From the NCBI RefSeq assembly GCF_017304615.1, contig NZ_JAFKLZ010000001.1, forward strand, positions 62,001 to 126,000: DNA of 64,000 nt, read 5' to 3'. Origin of the DNA: Sphingomonas sp. GTDB lineage: Bacteria; Pseudomonadota; Alphaproteobacteria; Sphingomonadales; Sphingomonadaceae. Positions within the stretch are counted from its first letter, which is position 1. Each line of letters opens with the position of its first letter. The position numbers and the translations under genes are program-made. Positions 36,805 to 44,095 of this stretch are shown here, piece by piece. The notes beneath the pieces are model-generated. The model did not search any database and was not told the origin of the DNA. It was given only the letters and a program-made list of their open reading frames with translations.

Positions 36805-37511
36805 CAAAGGCTTTCGACGGTGCGGATCAGGAGCGCGATGTCGCTGTCGCGCGACAGGCGGTGGTCGCCGTCCTTGATCAACGTCGCCTGAATGTCGGCT
36901 GACTTGATCATCTGGATCAGGTGCATCGTGCGCTCCGCCGGCACGTCGCGGTCGCCGAGGCCGTGGATCAGCCGCACGGGGCAGAAGATCGGGATCGCCG
37001 CCGCCGTCATCCGCGACGCCTCTCCCGATTGCCAGAACCGGCTGGTGAAGACGGTCGGCTGATCCGAATAAGGCGAGGGGCGCTCGATCCGGCCGTCCTG
37101 CAGCAGCTTCATCTTCTCCTCCATGGAGAAGCCCCAGTCGGTGAAGTCCGCCGCCGCCGCGATGCCGACCAACGCTGCGACCTTCTCCGGATGGTCGCGC
37201 GCGATCATCAGCGCGATCCACCCGCCCATCGACGATCCGATCAGGATCGCGGGCTCTCCGAACAAGTCGAGAATCGCGAGCGCATCGTCGCGCCAGCCAG
37301 TCAGCGTCTGATCCTCGAACAGGCCTTCGCTCTGTCCGCATCCGGCATAGTCGAACCGGACGAAGGTGCGTCCCGCCGCCTTCGCCCACGCCTCCAGCGC
37401 GAGCGCCTTCGCGCCCTCCATGTCGGAGGCGTAGCCGGGGAGGAAGATCACCGGCGGACCCTTGCCGGTGGTCAGGCGATAGGCGGGCATGGGGCGGGGA
37501 GCGGCAGTCAT
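36804..37511 (-). CDS. alpha/beta hydrolase, 235 aa
   Basis: Small serine hydrolase. FLPGYASDMEG (oxyanion region), FDYAGCGQSEG, the nucleophile Ser in LIGSSMGGWIAL, Asp in GLGDRDVP and His in IKDGDHRLSR form the catalytic triad. It resembles the ABHD10/palmitoyl-thioesterase-like group. The ATG at 37511 gives MTAAPRPMPAYR; an extension to 37553 has no support. Coupled to the TPR gene. Confidence 0.88.
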   Translation of the reverse strand: MTAAPRPMPAYRLTTGKGPPVIFLPGYASDMEGAKALALEAWAKAAGRTFVRFDYAGCGQSEGLFEDQTLTGWRDDALAILDLFGEPAILIGSSMGGWIALMIARDHPEKVAALVGIAAAADFTDWGFSMEEKMKLLQDGRIERPSPYSDQPTVFTSRFWQSGEASRMTAAAIPIFCPVRLIHGLGDRDVPAERTMHLIQMIKSADIQATLIKDGDHRLSRDSDIALLIRTVESL

Positions 37512-37726
37512 GATAGCGGCTTTATGCAGGCATTCTGCAAACGCAAACCCCACAGGATCCTGCGGCCGCCCGATGCAACGGCGTGGGTTGGCCCCAAACC
37601 ACAGGGGAAATCTTTACTGTTTCGACAATATCGTTTCGCCGCGGAACTTTGACGGCCGGCGCCGGTTTCAACCGCCAGTCTTCAGGTACGCGTTACTTCG
37701 CCTCGCATGCCGAGGCAGGGGTTCTG

Positions 37727-37767
37727 GCGCACCGGTAGCAGACTTTGATCCCCTGCTACCGGTGCGC
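37727..37767 (-). terminator. 15-base inverted repeat after the exported hydrolase
   Basis: GCGCACCGGTAGCAG (37727-37741) and its exact reverse complement (37753-37767) lie directly downstream of the minus-strand hydrolase stop at 37774. Probably a terminator, although the T run is weak. Confidence 0.6.
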
Positions 37768-37773
37768 TGGTTC

Positions 37774-38694
37774 TTATCGCGCGAACGCCGCGACCGCCTT
37801 CGCGAATGCTTCTGGCTGATCCAGCATGATGAAATGCGCGCTGTCGTCGATGCGGACATAGGTGACGTGCGGCGCGGCGGCATAAGCGCCCTTGTAGAAC
37901 GGATCGGCCATCGCCGCGGGCAGCCCTGCCGAACTCGGATAGAGCAGCGTGATCGGCGTCGCGATGTCCTTCAAGTCGCCGCGCAGGTCGGTCGTGATGT
38001 CTTCATACATCGCCTGCGCCGACACGCGCGCATCGGCCTTCATGACCCAGCCGGCCACCGCCGCCTGGCTTTCCGGCTTGAGCGCCAGTGTCTTCGCGGT
38101 GCGCTCTGCGCTCGCCGCGTCGGGCTTGCCATAGGTCGCCGCCATCTGGTCGCGCATCGCCTTGGCCTGCGGCTCGACCGCCGCAACCGTCGCGGTCGGC
38201 CCGAACAGCATCCCGAACCACGGCAGCGAATCGACGATCATCAGCTTGCCCAGATCAGCCGGGTGCGCCTTTGCCAGCATCAGGCCCACAAGTCCGCCCA
38301 TCGAATGCCCGATCACCGCCGCGCCCTGCAGCTTGTTCTTCGCGATATAGGAGTCCAGGTCCGCGACGATCCCGTCGAGCACGCCGGGCTTCAGATTGTC
38401 GCCGGGGTCGTCGCCGGCAAAACCGTTGACCTGGACCAGCACAACCCGGTGCGTCTTGGCGAGTTCTGGCCAAACACCGTCCCATACGGACGATGGCGAC
38501 GACAAACCGGGGATCAGGATGATTGTCGGGTTGCTGGCGGAACCCCGCGTCTCGATCGAGATATGGGGCATGCGGACCACCGGGGCCGGCGTGACGCAAG
38601 CCGGGTCGGCCGGCTGTGCATGCGCATGGCCGGGGTTCAGCACCAGCAGCGGGGCCAGGCACGCGGCGGCGATGCGCAGGGGAATATATTTCAT
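37774..38694 (-). CDS. exported alpha/beta hydrolase, 306 aa
   Basis: Signal peptide (LRIAAACLAPLLVLNPGHAHAQ) then a hydrolase domain with LIPGLSSPSSVWDG, nucleophile Ser in VIGHSMGGLVGLMLA, and His in RIDDSAHFIMLDQP. Substrate unknown. It follows the Xre regulator by three bases and belongs to the operon membrane protein, Xre, hydrolase. Periplasmic. Confidence 0.88.
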   Translation of the reverse strand: MKYIPLRIAAACLAPLLVLNPGHAHAQPADPACVTPAPVVRMPHISIETRGSASNPTIILIPGLSSPSSVWDGVWPELAKTHRVVLVQVNGFAGDDPGDNLKPGVLDGIVADLDSYIAKNKLQGAAVIGHSMGGLVGLMLAKAHPADLGKLMIVDSLPWFGMLFGPTATVAAVEPQAKAMRDQMAATYGKPDAASAERTAKTLALKPESQAAVAGWVMKADARVSAQAMYEDITTDLRGDLKDIATPITLLYPSSAGLPAAMADPFYKGAYAAAPHVTYVRIDDSAHFIMLDQPEAFAKAVAAFAR

Positions 38695-38697
38695 GGG

Positions 38698-38901
38698 TCA
38701 GGCTTCCTTGGAGGGAGAAACGAAAATCTGTTCGATGGCGAGTTCGAACAGCTCGGCGATCTTGAATGCGAGGGGGAGCGAGGGGTCGTACCGCCCGGTC
38801 TCGATCGCGTTGACGCTCTGGCGCGACACTTCGAGCCGGTCGGCCAGGTCGCCCTGGCTCCAGTTGCGCTCGGCGCGCAGCACGCGGAGGCGGTTTTCCA
38901 T
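38698..38901 (-). CDS. Xre-family regulator (YozG-like), 67 aa
   Basis: Minimal helix-turn-helix repressor: RLRVLRAERNWSQGDLADRL, then EVSRQSVNAIETGRYDPSLPLAFKIAELF. Proteins of this type usually sit beside a small membrane protein and autoregulate. Its start overlaps the membrane protein stop (TGATG). The repeated operator-like boxes upstream of the operon (39307-39381) are its likely binding sites. Confidence 0.93.
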   Translation of the reverse strand: MENRLRVLRAERNWSQGDLADRLEVSRQSVNAIETGRYDPSLPLAFKIAELFELAIEQIFVSPSKEA

Positions 38902-39308
38902 CAACCCCTCCCGATCGTCAGCTTGTTGATGAAGGCTCCGATACCGAGTCCGGCGAACCACAGGACGGAGGCCCAGTAGGCCGGGATGTGGCTGACCATA
39001 TCGAAGCTTTCGAGGAAGCCCCAGATCGTCGCCAGGCTGAGCATGATGCCCGACGCCCAGAGCGTCTGGCGCACCGTCATCATCCGCAGATATTCGTCTG
39101 TTTCTTCAACCAGATAAAGTCCGATCGCGGCGAAGATGCCGACGATCGGTAACGCCGGCAGCACGGCGACTACCCAGGCCAGCCCCCCGCCGATCAGGTG
39201 ATGCTTGAACGCATAGACCGCGGGCAAAAGGAACGCGCAGTAGATCAGGCTGAGCACGATGACCCGCACGCTGTATCGCTTGGCCGCGGGAGAGAAATTG
39301 CCGTTCAT
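38901..39308 (-). CDS. four-TM membrane protein paired with Xre regulator, 135 aa
   Basis: Four hydrophobic segments: about VIVLSLIYCAFLLPAVY, WVVAVLPALPIVGIFAAIG, ASGIMLSLATIWGFLE and ASVLWFAGLGIGAFINK, separated by VEETDEYLRMMTVR in the middle loop. This membrane protein/Xre pairing is widespread in bacteria; the role is unclear. The ATG at 39308 follows GAAAGGAGG. First gene of the operon. Confidence 0.88.
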   Translation of the reverse strand: MNGNFSPAAKRYSVRVIVLSLIYCAFLLPAVYAFKHHLIGGGLAWVVAVLPALPIVGIFAAIGLYLVEETDEYLRMMTVRQTLWASGIMLSLATIWGFLESFDMVSHIPAYWASVLWFAGLGIGAFINKLTIGRG

Positions 39309-39381
39309 GTAAAGCCTCCTTTCGAATCAGTGAGGGAAGCTTTACATGGAAAGCGTGCTTTACGTCAAGGGAGCTTTACAT
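39307..39381 (-). promoter_or_regulatory. repeated GCTTTACAT operator boxes and promoter
   Basis: GCTTTACAT occurs at 39339-39347, again at 39373-39381, as GCTTTACGT at 39357-39365, and inverted (ATGTAAAGC) at 39307-39315. Box starts are 18 and 16 bases apart. On the minus strand a TTGACG -35 and a TGTAAA -10 with 16 bases between overlap the boxes, just upstream of the operon's RBS. This fits autorepression by the Xre protein. Confidence 0.65.
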
Positions 39382-39448
39382 TGCAGTTTGTAGATCGAAG
39401 CGTAAAATGCCTCCGGTCGTGCGACTTACCTGCGCAAAAGGTTGAAAA

Positions 39449-40033
39449 TTGATCCCGAACCCCCGTGACATAACTCCCGAGGAGCGCTCTTTCTGCGAGA
39501 TGTTGGGCATCGCGGTAATGCGTTGGAATTACGTGGAAGCTCTATTCAAAACACTTGTGTTCGGCGCCGTTAATCCGCCACGCCCAGGTTATCGCGTTGA
39601 CACGCTGATCGCGCATCTAGGTAGTGCTGAACTATCGGACTCGTTGAAGGCCATTGCCGACAATTATGACGAGCCAATGCGCTCTCACATGAAGCACTGC
39701 TCGCGAATGTTTGATAGTGAACGATCGCATCGCAATCATTTAGTCCATGGGTGCCAGCTCTTTGGCTATGAGGAGGGAGGCGATGAGCCTCACGCCTTGA
39801 CCGAAATAGTGTCTGCAAAGGGCGGTCAGCTTCGTATTACGCAACCCAAGGTGTCGAATGACGATCTTGAAAGCTTCGTTTCAAAAACAGAAGAGGCGAG
39901 AAAATACTTCACCGCCGTTTTGTTAATTTTGTGGGGGGGTAAGTCGGCTGACGGGCTCCGCGAACTCGAAAAACCGCCAGTCCGAAAACCCATTGAGCGC
40001 AGCTACAGTCCACTGATTCCCGCCGGTGCGTAG
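39449..40033 (+). CDS. HEPN-like hypothetical protein, 194 aa
   Basis: Helical protein with RNHLVH near residue 95 (SERSHRNHLVHGCQLF), which fits the RNxxxH signature of HEPN RNases and nucleotidyltransferase partners. An earlier RWNYVEALFKTL helix resembles other HEPN-like families. The TTG at 39449 follows AAAGG by seven bases. Its base composition is more A/T-rich than its neighbours, hinting at transfer. No partner toxin, antitoxin or nucleotidyltransferase is adjacent. Assignment rests on the motif and should be treated with caution. Confidence 0.6.
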   Translation: MIPNPRDITPEERSFCEMLGIAVMRWNYVEALFKTLVFGAVNPPRPGYRVDTLIAHLGSAELSDSLKAIADNYDEPMRSHMKHCSRMFDSERSHRNHLVHGCQLFGYEEGGDEPHALTEIVSAKGGQLRITQPKVSNDDLESFVSKTEEARKYFTAVLLILWGGKSADGLRELEKPPVRKPIERSYSPLIPAGA

Positions 40034-40113
40034 TTGGGGTCGGCGTGCCCTTGCCTCCACCCCCCAACAAGCGCACCCTCCTCCCGCCCTCCAGGCAAAG
40101 AAGGATTAGGACC

Positions 40114-40299
40114 ATGCGTACCCTGTTTCTCGCGCTCGCCGTCGTTTCACTGTCCGCCACGCCCGCGCTCGCCGCGCCGTGCAAGGACGCCAAGGGCAAG
40201 TTCATCAAATGCCCGGAAAAGAAGCCGGTGGCCGCCAAGAAATGCCGGTTGAACGGCAAGTTCGCCAAGTGCGGAACGCCGGGCGCCAAGCCGGTCTGA
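40114..40299 (+). CDS. small exported Lys/Cys protein, 61 aa
   Basis: Signal peptide (MRTLFLALAVVSLSATPALA) followed by a 40-residue Lys-rich mature part with four Cys (CKDAKGKFIKCPEKK, CRLNGKFAKCG) in two similar units. I recall similar small exported proteins in sphingomonads, function unknown. The paired Cys could form disulfides. The ATG follows AAGGAT. Confidence 0.75.
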   Translation: MRTLFLALAVVSLSATPALAAPCKDAKGKFIKCPEKKPVAAKKCRLNGKFAKCGTPGAKPV

Positions 40300-40639
40300 T
40301 CGAGTCTTGCAGGAGGTTCGCCGGCGACTCGCCCCCCGCGAGTCGCTGGCGGACATGTCGCGGTCGGGGCTTCCAATGTAGGGTTTCGGCTGACATTGCC
40401 GTGACGTTCTTTGACATCGCGACCGTCTTAGCCCCACCCGTGTCCTGCTGCCGCGGCACCGGAAAAATTTTCGCGACTAATGTCGTCGGGCGGAGGTCGC
40501 GCCGGCGTGGTTGAGACTTGCGCTTCAGTGTGACCCTGGTGTGACGTTAGCCGCGAGCGAAGGGTGGCCGACGCGGAATATTCCGCGTCGTCGGACGGCG
40601 CTTTGGGCGCCGCCGGCCGGCCCCGGCTCGAACTCGGAT
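40300..40639. other. intergenic region with a 22-base palindrome
   Basis: 340 bases between the small exported protein gene and the end of mpl. It holds a perfect 22-base palindrome (40569-40590) and other short GC-rich dyads; these may be terminators or repeats. No gene seen. Confidence 0.5.
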
Positions 40640-42091
40640 TTAGCTGGCGCCAGATCCTGCGTCGCCGGGGCGTTCCGCGATTGCGGCCAATATGTCGCCC
40701 GCGACCTGGCTCAGCGTGTCGTCGCGCGCGCCCATCACGATGGTGCGGTCGCCGCCCTGCGCCAGCCCGGCGATCGCCGCCGCGGCCTCCGTCCGGTCGG
40801 CGATGTGGCGCGCGTCGCACCCCTTGGCGACCAGATCGGCGACGATGTCCGCACTGGTCACTTCGCGCTCGACAGTGCCCCCGTAATAGGCCGGGTCTGG
40901 CAGGATCAGCACGTCGCCGGATTTTAGGTTGGCAGCGAACGCCTCGACCAGTTCGCGGCGCATGACCTTCAACGGCCCGTACCCATGCGGCTGGAACAGG
41001 ACCAGCAGCCGCCCGGGAAAGGCGTGGAGCGTCGTCAGGGTCGCGGCGATCTTGTCGGGGTTGTGGCCGAAATCGTCGAGCACCGCGACGCCCTGCGTCT
41101 CGCCGACCAGCTCGAAGCGGCGGCGCAGCCCCGTGAACCCGCCGATCGCCACCGCTGCCTCGTCCAGCGCGACCCCGGCGGCGTGCGCGGCCGCGATTGC
41201 GGCGAGCGCGTTGGAGATGTTGTGGCGGCCGGGCACTTGCAGCTCGACCGGGATCGGGTCGTGGTCGCGCACCGCCAAGGTGAAGGCCGCACCGAACGGC
41301 CGCTCCTCGATCCCCGTCGCCATCACCTCGGCATCGGCGTTGATCGAGAACCCGACGACACGCTGCTCCGACAACGTCCGCGTCAGCGCCGCGCCGTCGG
41401 GATTGTCGAGGTTGATCACCGCGACCTCTGCCTTGGCGATAAAGTCGCCGAACAACTGGTTGAGTTCCTCGAGGCTCTTATGGTCGAGGCTGACATTATT
41501 GAGCACCGCGACGCGCGGCGCGAATAAAGCGATCGACCCGTCGCTTTCGTCCACCTCGCTGACGAAGGCGTCGCCGCCGCCGACCAGCGAACTCGCGAAC
41601 GGCGCGTTGGGGGTGGCGAAGTTCTTCATCACCGCGCCGTTCATCACGGTCGGGTCGCGGTTGGTCGCGTGCAGGATCCAGCCGATCATGCCGGTCACGG
41701 TCGACTTGCCGCTGGTTCCCGCGACGCCGATCGGCATCGTGCTGTCGTTGAACAATTCGGCCAGCATCTCCGCGCGGGTGCGCCGCTCGCAGCCCAGCCG
41801 CTCGGCGGTGACCATGTCGGGCACGGCCGCCTCGATCGCGGCGGAGGCCACGACGATCTGATCGGGCGATGTTATCCCGCTGCCATCCTGGGGGAACAGG
41901 TCGACGCCCAGGTCGCGGAGGTAATCGAACTTTGCGGGCAATCGCGACTGGTCGAGACTGCGGTCCGATCCCGCGACGCTGCGCCCCCGCGCGGCCAGGA
42001 TCATCGCCAGCGGCATCATGCCGGACCCGCCGATCCCGACGAAGAATGCGGGTTTGTCGGACGGTTCGGTTTGGGAGTTGGCGTCGGGCAT
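40640..42091 (-). CDS. mpl: Mpl, UDP-N-acetylmuramate:tripeptide ligase
   Basis: Mur-ligase-fold enzyme, 483 residues, that attaches recycled murein tripeptide to UDP-MurNAc. FFVGIGGSGMMPLA is the UDP-binding loop, GTSGKSTVTGM the ATP loop, followed by VSEVDESDGS and the central VPGRHNISNALAAIA, with late FQPHGYGPLK and DPAYYGG. The split from MurC rests on the Mpl-like SAAIEAAVPD and NAPFASSLVGGG regions and on the divergent ldcA gene next door, a murein-recycling partner. Confidence 0.88.
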   Translation of the reverse strand: MPDANSQTEPSDKPAFFVGIGGSGMMPLAMILAARGRSVAGSDRSLDQSRLPAKFDYLRDLGVDLFPQDGSGITSPDQIVVASAAIEAAVPDMVTAERLGCERRTRAEMLAELFNDSTMPIGVAGTSGKSTVTGMIGWILHATNRDPTVMNGAVMKNFATPNAPFASSLVGGGDAFVSEVDESDGSIALFAPRVAVLNNVSLDHKSLEELNQLFGDFIAKAEVAVINLDNPDGAALTRTLSEQRVVGFSINADAEVMATGIEERPFGAAFTLAVRDHDPIPVELQVPGRHNISNALAAIAAAHAAGVALDEAAVAIGGFTGLRRRFELVGETQGVAVLDDFGHNPDKIAATLTTLHAFPGRLLVLFQPHGYGPLKVMRRELVEAFAANLKSGDVLILPDPAYYGGTVEREVTSADIVADLVAKGCDARHIADRTEAAAAIAGLAQGGDRTIVMGARDDTLSQVAGDILAAIAERPGDAGSGAS

Positions 42092-42147
42092 AGGAAGCGG
42101 CTATCCCCGCTTTCGGTTATGTCGGCAAGCATGGGACGGCGGGACAA

Positions 42148-42987
42148 ATGAAAATCGCGGTGATGGCCCCCGCCAACCGAGTCGACGAACACGCGCTCGA
42201 CGCCGTGCCCGCGCTCGCCGCCGAATATGGCGTGGAGCTCGTGATCGACCCGCAATGCTGGGCGTCGGGCGGCGGACACACCTGGGCGGGGCCGGACCAG
42301 CTACGTGCCGACACTTTCCTGAAATATGCCAACGACCCCAGCTATCACGCGATCTGGTTCGCGCGCGGCGGCTACGGCTCGAACCGGCTGTTCCCGCTGA
42401 TCTTCCCGCATCTGGAGGAAGCGGCGAAGCACAAGGCCTATATCGGCTATTCGGACATGGGGTTCCTGCTCGGCGCGCTCTACGCCCGCAAGATCGGGAA
42501 GCCGATCCACGGGCCGATGCCGGTCGACATCAACCGCAAGGTGGGCGGGCGCGAATGCGCGGCGCGGACGCTGGCCTGGCTTACTCGCGGCGACAAGTCG
42601 GCGCTCGAACCCGGCATCATCGGCACCGGCAAGCCGGCGGCGGCGTTCAATCTGTCGATTCTGGCGGCGATGATCGGGACCAAGTGGCTCCCCGATCTCG
42701 CCGATCACGATCTGCTCGTCGAGGAAGTCAGCGAGCATCTCTACCGCGTCGATCGCATGATGTTCACCGTCGCGAACGCGACTCAACTTGCGGGGATCAA
42801 TTCGCTCCGGGTCGGGACGATCACGCTGCCTGACGCCGACGGCCAGGCCGATTTCGGCCATACCCCCGATCAGATCGCCTGGGACTGGTCGAAGCTTATG
42901 AAGAAGCCCTATGAGGGCCGTGCGCTGATCGGTCACGACGCCGCCAATCATGTCGTTCCGTTCGGGCAAGTAATACCGAAAATTTGA
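42148..42987 (+). CDS. ldcA: LD-carboxypeptidase (LdcA, peptidase S66)
   Basis: Cytoplasmic serine peptidase, 279 residues, that removes the terminal D-Ala from murein tetrapeptides during recycling. The catalytic Ser is in IGYSDMGFLL, Glu in VEEVSEHLYR and His in LIGHDAANH. FARGGYGSNRLFP is the conserved S66 motif. Divergent from mpl with a 56-base promoter region, so the two recycling enzymes may be co-regulated. Confidence 0.92.
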   Translation: MKIAVMAPANRVDEHALDAVPALAAEYGVELVIDPQCWASGGGHTWAGPDQLRADTFLKYANDPSYHAIWFARGGYGSNRLFPLIFPHLEEAAKHKAYIGYSDMGFLLGALYARKIGKPIHGPMPVDINRKVGGRECAARTLAWLTRGDKSALEPGIIGTGKPAAAFNLSILAAMIGTKWLPDLADHDLLVEEVSEHLYRVDRMMFTVANATQLAGINSLRVGTITLPDADGQADFGHTPDQIAWDWSKLMKKPYEGRALIGHDAANHVVPFGQVIPKI

Positions 42988-43081
42988 CCCTATTTTACAA
43001 GTAGTGGGCTTGTTCCCCGACGGTTCCGAACTTCTTGCTAACCAATTGGCGCTAGCGCTGGTCCTTGCAGGAGGGCGCTAC

Positions 43082-43540
43082 GTGCCGCAGTCGTTAGAAG
43101 CATACCACGCCGAAATCGAAGCAATGATCGTCGAGGGCGAGGGACTCGTCGCCGCCCGCGATCCCGCGACAGTCAGGCACCTCAAGCGCCGCATCGCCGA
43201 TTCGATGCTGGTGGTCGCGTCCTACCAATTGTTCATCCACCGCAACGTTTTCGCGCCGTTGCTCGGCCAGTCGGACCCCGCGCTGCGTTCGCGCGTCAAC
43301 GAAGTGAAAGTCGAATGCATTGCGCTGACCGAGGATTTGCGTTTCAACGTCAGGGATTTCCTGGCCGATGATGCCCCGCTTAACTGGGATGCTACTGCAG
43401 CCAAGATGGCGTGGTTCAACGGGCGCATGAAAAAGCACATCGCCGACGTCCGCCAATTGATGTCGCCGGACCTTAGCGACAAGCAGCACGCGGCGCTGAT
43501 CGCGCGCCGCACCGGCGTCATCGGACCGGTTGCCGCCTGA
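43082..43540 (+). CDS. hypothetical helical protein, 152 aa
   Basis: The GTG at 43082 has an excellent AGGAGG at seven bases; the frame is open from 43004 but without such a site. The product is strongly helical: RHLKRRIADSMLVVASYQLFIHRNVF and SRVNEVKVECIALTEDLRFNVRDFL, with a His/Arg-rich middle. A helical-bundle fold is likely; I cannot assign a family. Confidence 0.65.
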   Translation: MPQSLEAYHAEIEAMIVEGEGLVAARDPATVRHLKRRIADSMLVVASYQLFIHRNVFAPLLGQSDPALRSRVNEVKVECIALTEDLRFNVRDFLADDAPLNWDATAAKMAWFNGRMKKHIADVRQLMSPDLSDKQHAALIARRTGVIGPVAA

Positions 43541-43597
43541 CCTTGACAGTGGGGAGCGACGCCGCGACGGGGCGTCAACACCAATTTCAAGGGTAAT

Positions 43598-43870
43598 ATG
43601 ATGGACGACATCGCCGATTTGCAGGCCCAATTGGTCGCGTTGCGCTTGGCGGTCGAGGGTGCGTGGCTCTCGCTGTTAAGCAATGACCCCGATCCGGTGG
43701 CGCAGGCAGGCCAACTCAAGGACGCCAATGTCGCATCGGTGGATCAACTCGACGCTTCGACTCCCAACGCAAAGGCCTTGCGTGACGCGGTGGCGACGCA
43801 CACCGCTCATATCTGGGGCTCGATCGAATGGCAGCTCAAGACGATCCGAGACGAGCAGGGGAAAGCGTGA
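43598..43870 (+). CDS. hypothetical helical protein, 90 aa
   Basis: Starts at 43598 or 43601 (ATGATG) after AAGGGTA. Helical with a C-terminal ATHTAHIWGSIEWQLKTIRDEQ segment. No family recognised. The stop at 43870 falls two bases before the promoter-like boxes of the thrS leader. Confidence 0.6.
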   Translation: MMDDIADLQAQLVALRLAVEGAWLSLLSNDPDPVAQAGQLKDANVASVDQLDASTPNAKALRDAVATHTAHIWGSIEWQLKTIRDEQGKA

Positions 43871-43871
43871 C

Positions 43872-43900
43872 TGGCGTCACTCACCCATCCGTCCTATATA
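43872..43900 (+). promoter_or_regulatory. promoter of the thrS leader
   Basis: TATATA (43895-43900) is a good -10 box; TGGCGT (43872-43877) is a weak -35 with 17 bases between. The expected start of transcription falls close to the leader ATG at 43908, so the leader mRNA may begin at or near its start codon (leaderless). Confidence 0.55.
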
Positions 43901-43907
43901 AGCGCCG

Positions 43908-43982
43908 ATGAGCCGCGCTTTCGCCGTGACGACTACTACCACCCTCCCGGGTTTCCGGGGGGCTGTCGGCACGCGCCTCTAA
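43908..43982 (+). CDS. threonine-rich leader peptide of thrS, 24 aa
   Basis: ATG to TAA encodes MSRAFAVTTTTTLPGF..., with five consecutive Thr codons (ACG ACT ACT ACC ACC, codons 8-12) and another Thr at position 22. A run of five Thr in a short leader just upstream of threonyl-tRNA synthetase is the mark of a class I attenuator, as pheM is for pheST. The start is so close to the -10 box that translation would be leaderless. The stop codon lies within a hairpin of the regulatory RNA. Confidence 0.85.
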   Translation: MSRAFAVTTTTTLPGFRGAVGTRL

Positions 43983-44038
43983 CCGCGCCGACGACCTCGC
44001 CCGGGAACGGGTGAGGCTGGCGTCCGCTTTCCCGTTCC
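43943..44038 (+). promoter_or_regulatory. attenuator RNA of thrS: competing hairpins
   Basis: Several overlapping stems are readable: CCTCCCGG/CCGGGGGG (43943-43962) just after the Thr run; GTCGG..CGCG/CGCG..CCGAC around the leader stop (43965-43992); CCTCGCCCG/CGGGTGAGG (43995-44016); and GGAACGGG/CCCGTTCC (44004-44038). The last two share bases and exclude each other, as expected of an antiterminator/terminator pair. The final T run is weak, so which stem is the terminator is uncertain. Confidence 0.65.
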
Positions 44039-44095
44039 GTCTTCCAACCGGACGCCGCCGCGTGCATAGGCGCGCGCAACGCAACAGGAACGACG

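Noticed and set aside
40640-42091. Calling the Mur ligase MurC
   Set aside because: The sequence features and the divergent LD-carboxypeptidase fit Mpl better, and MurC normally sits in the division-wall cluster, which is not here.
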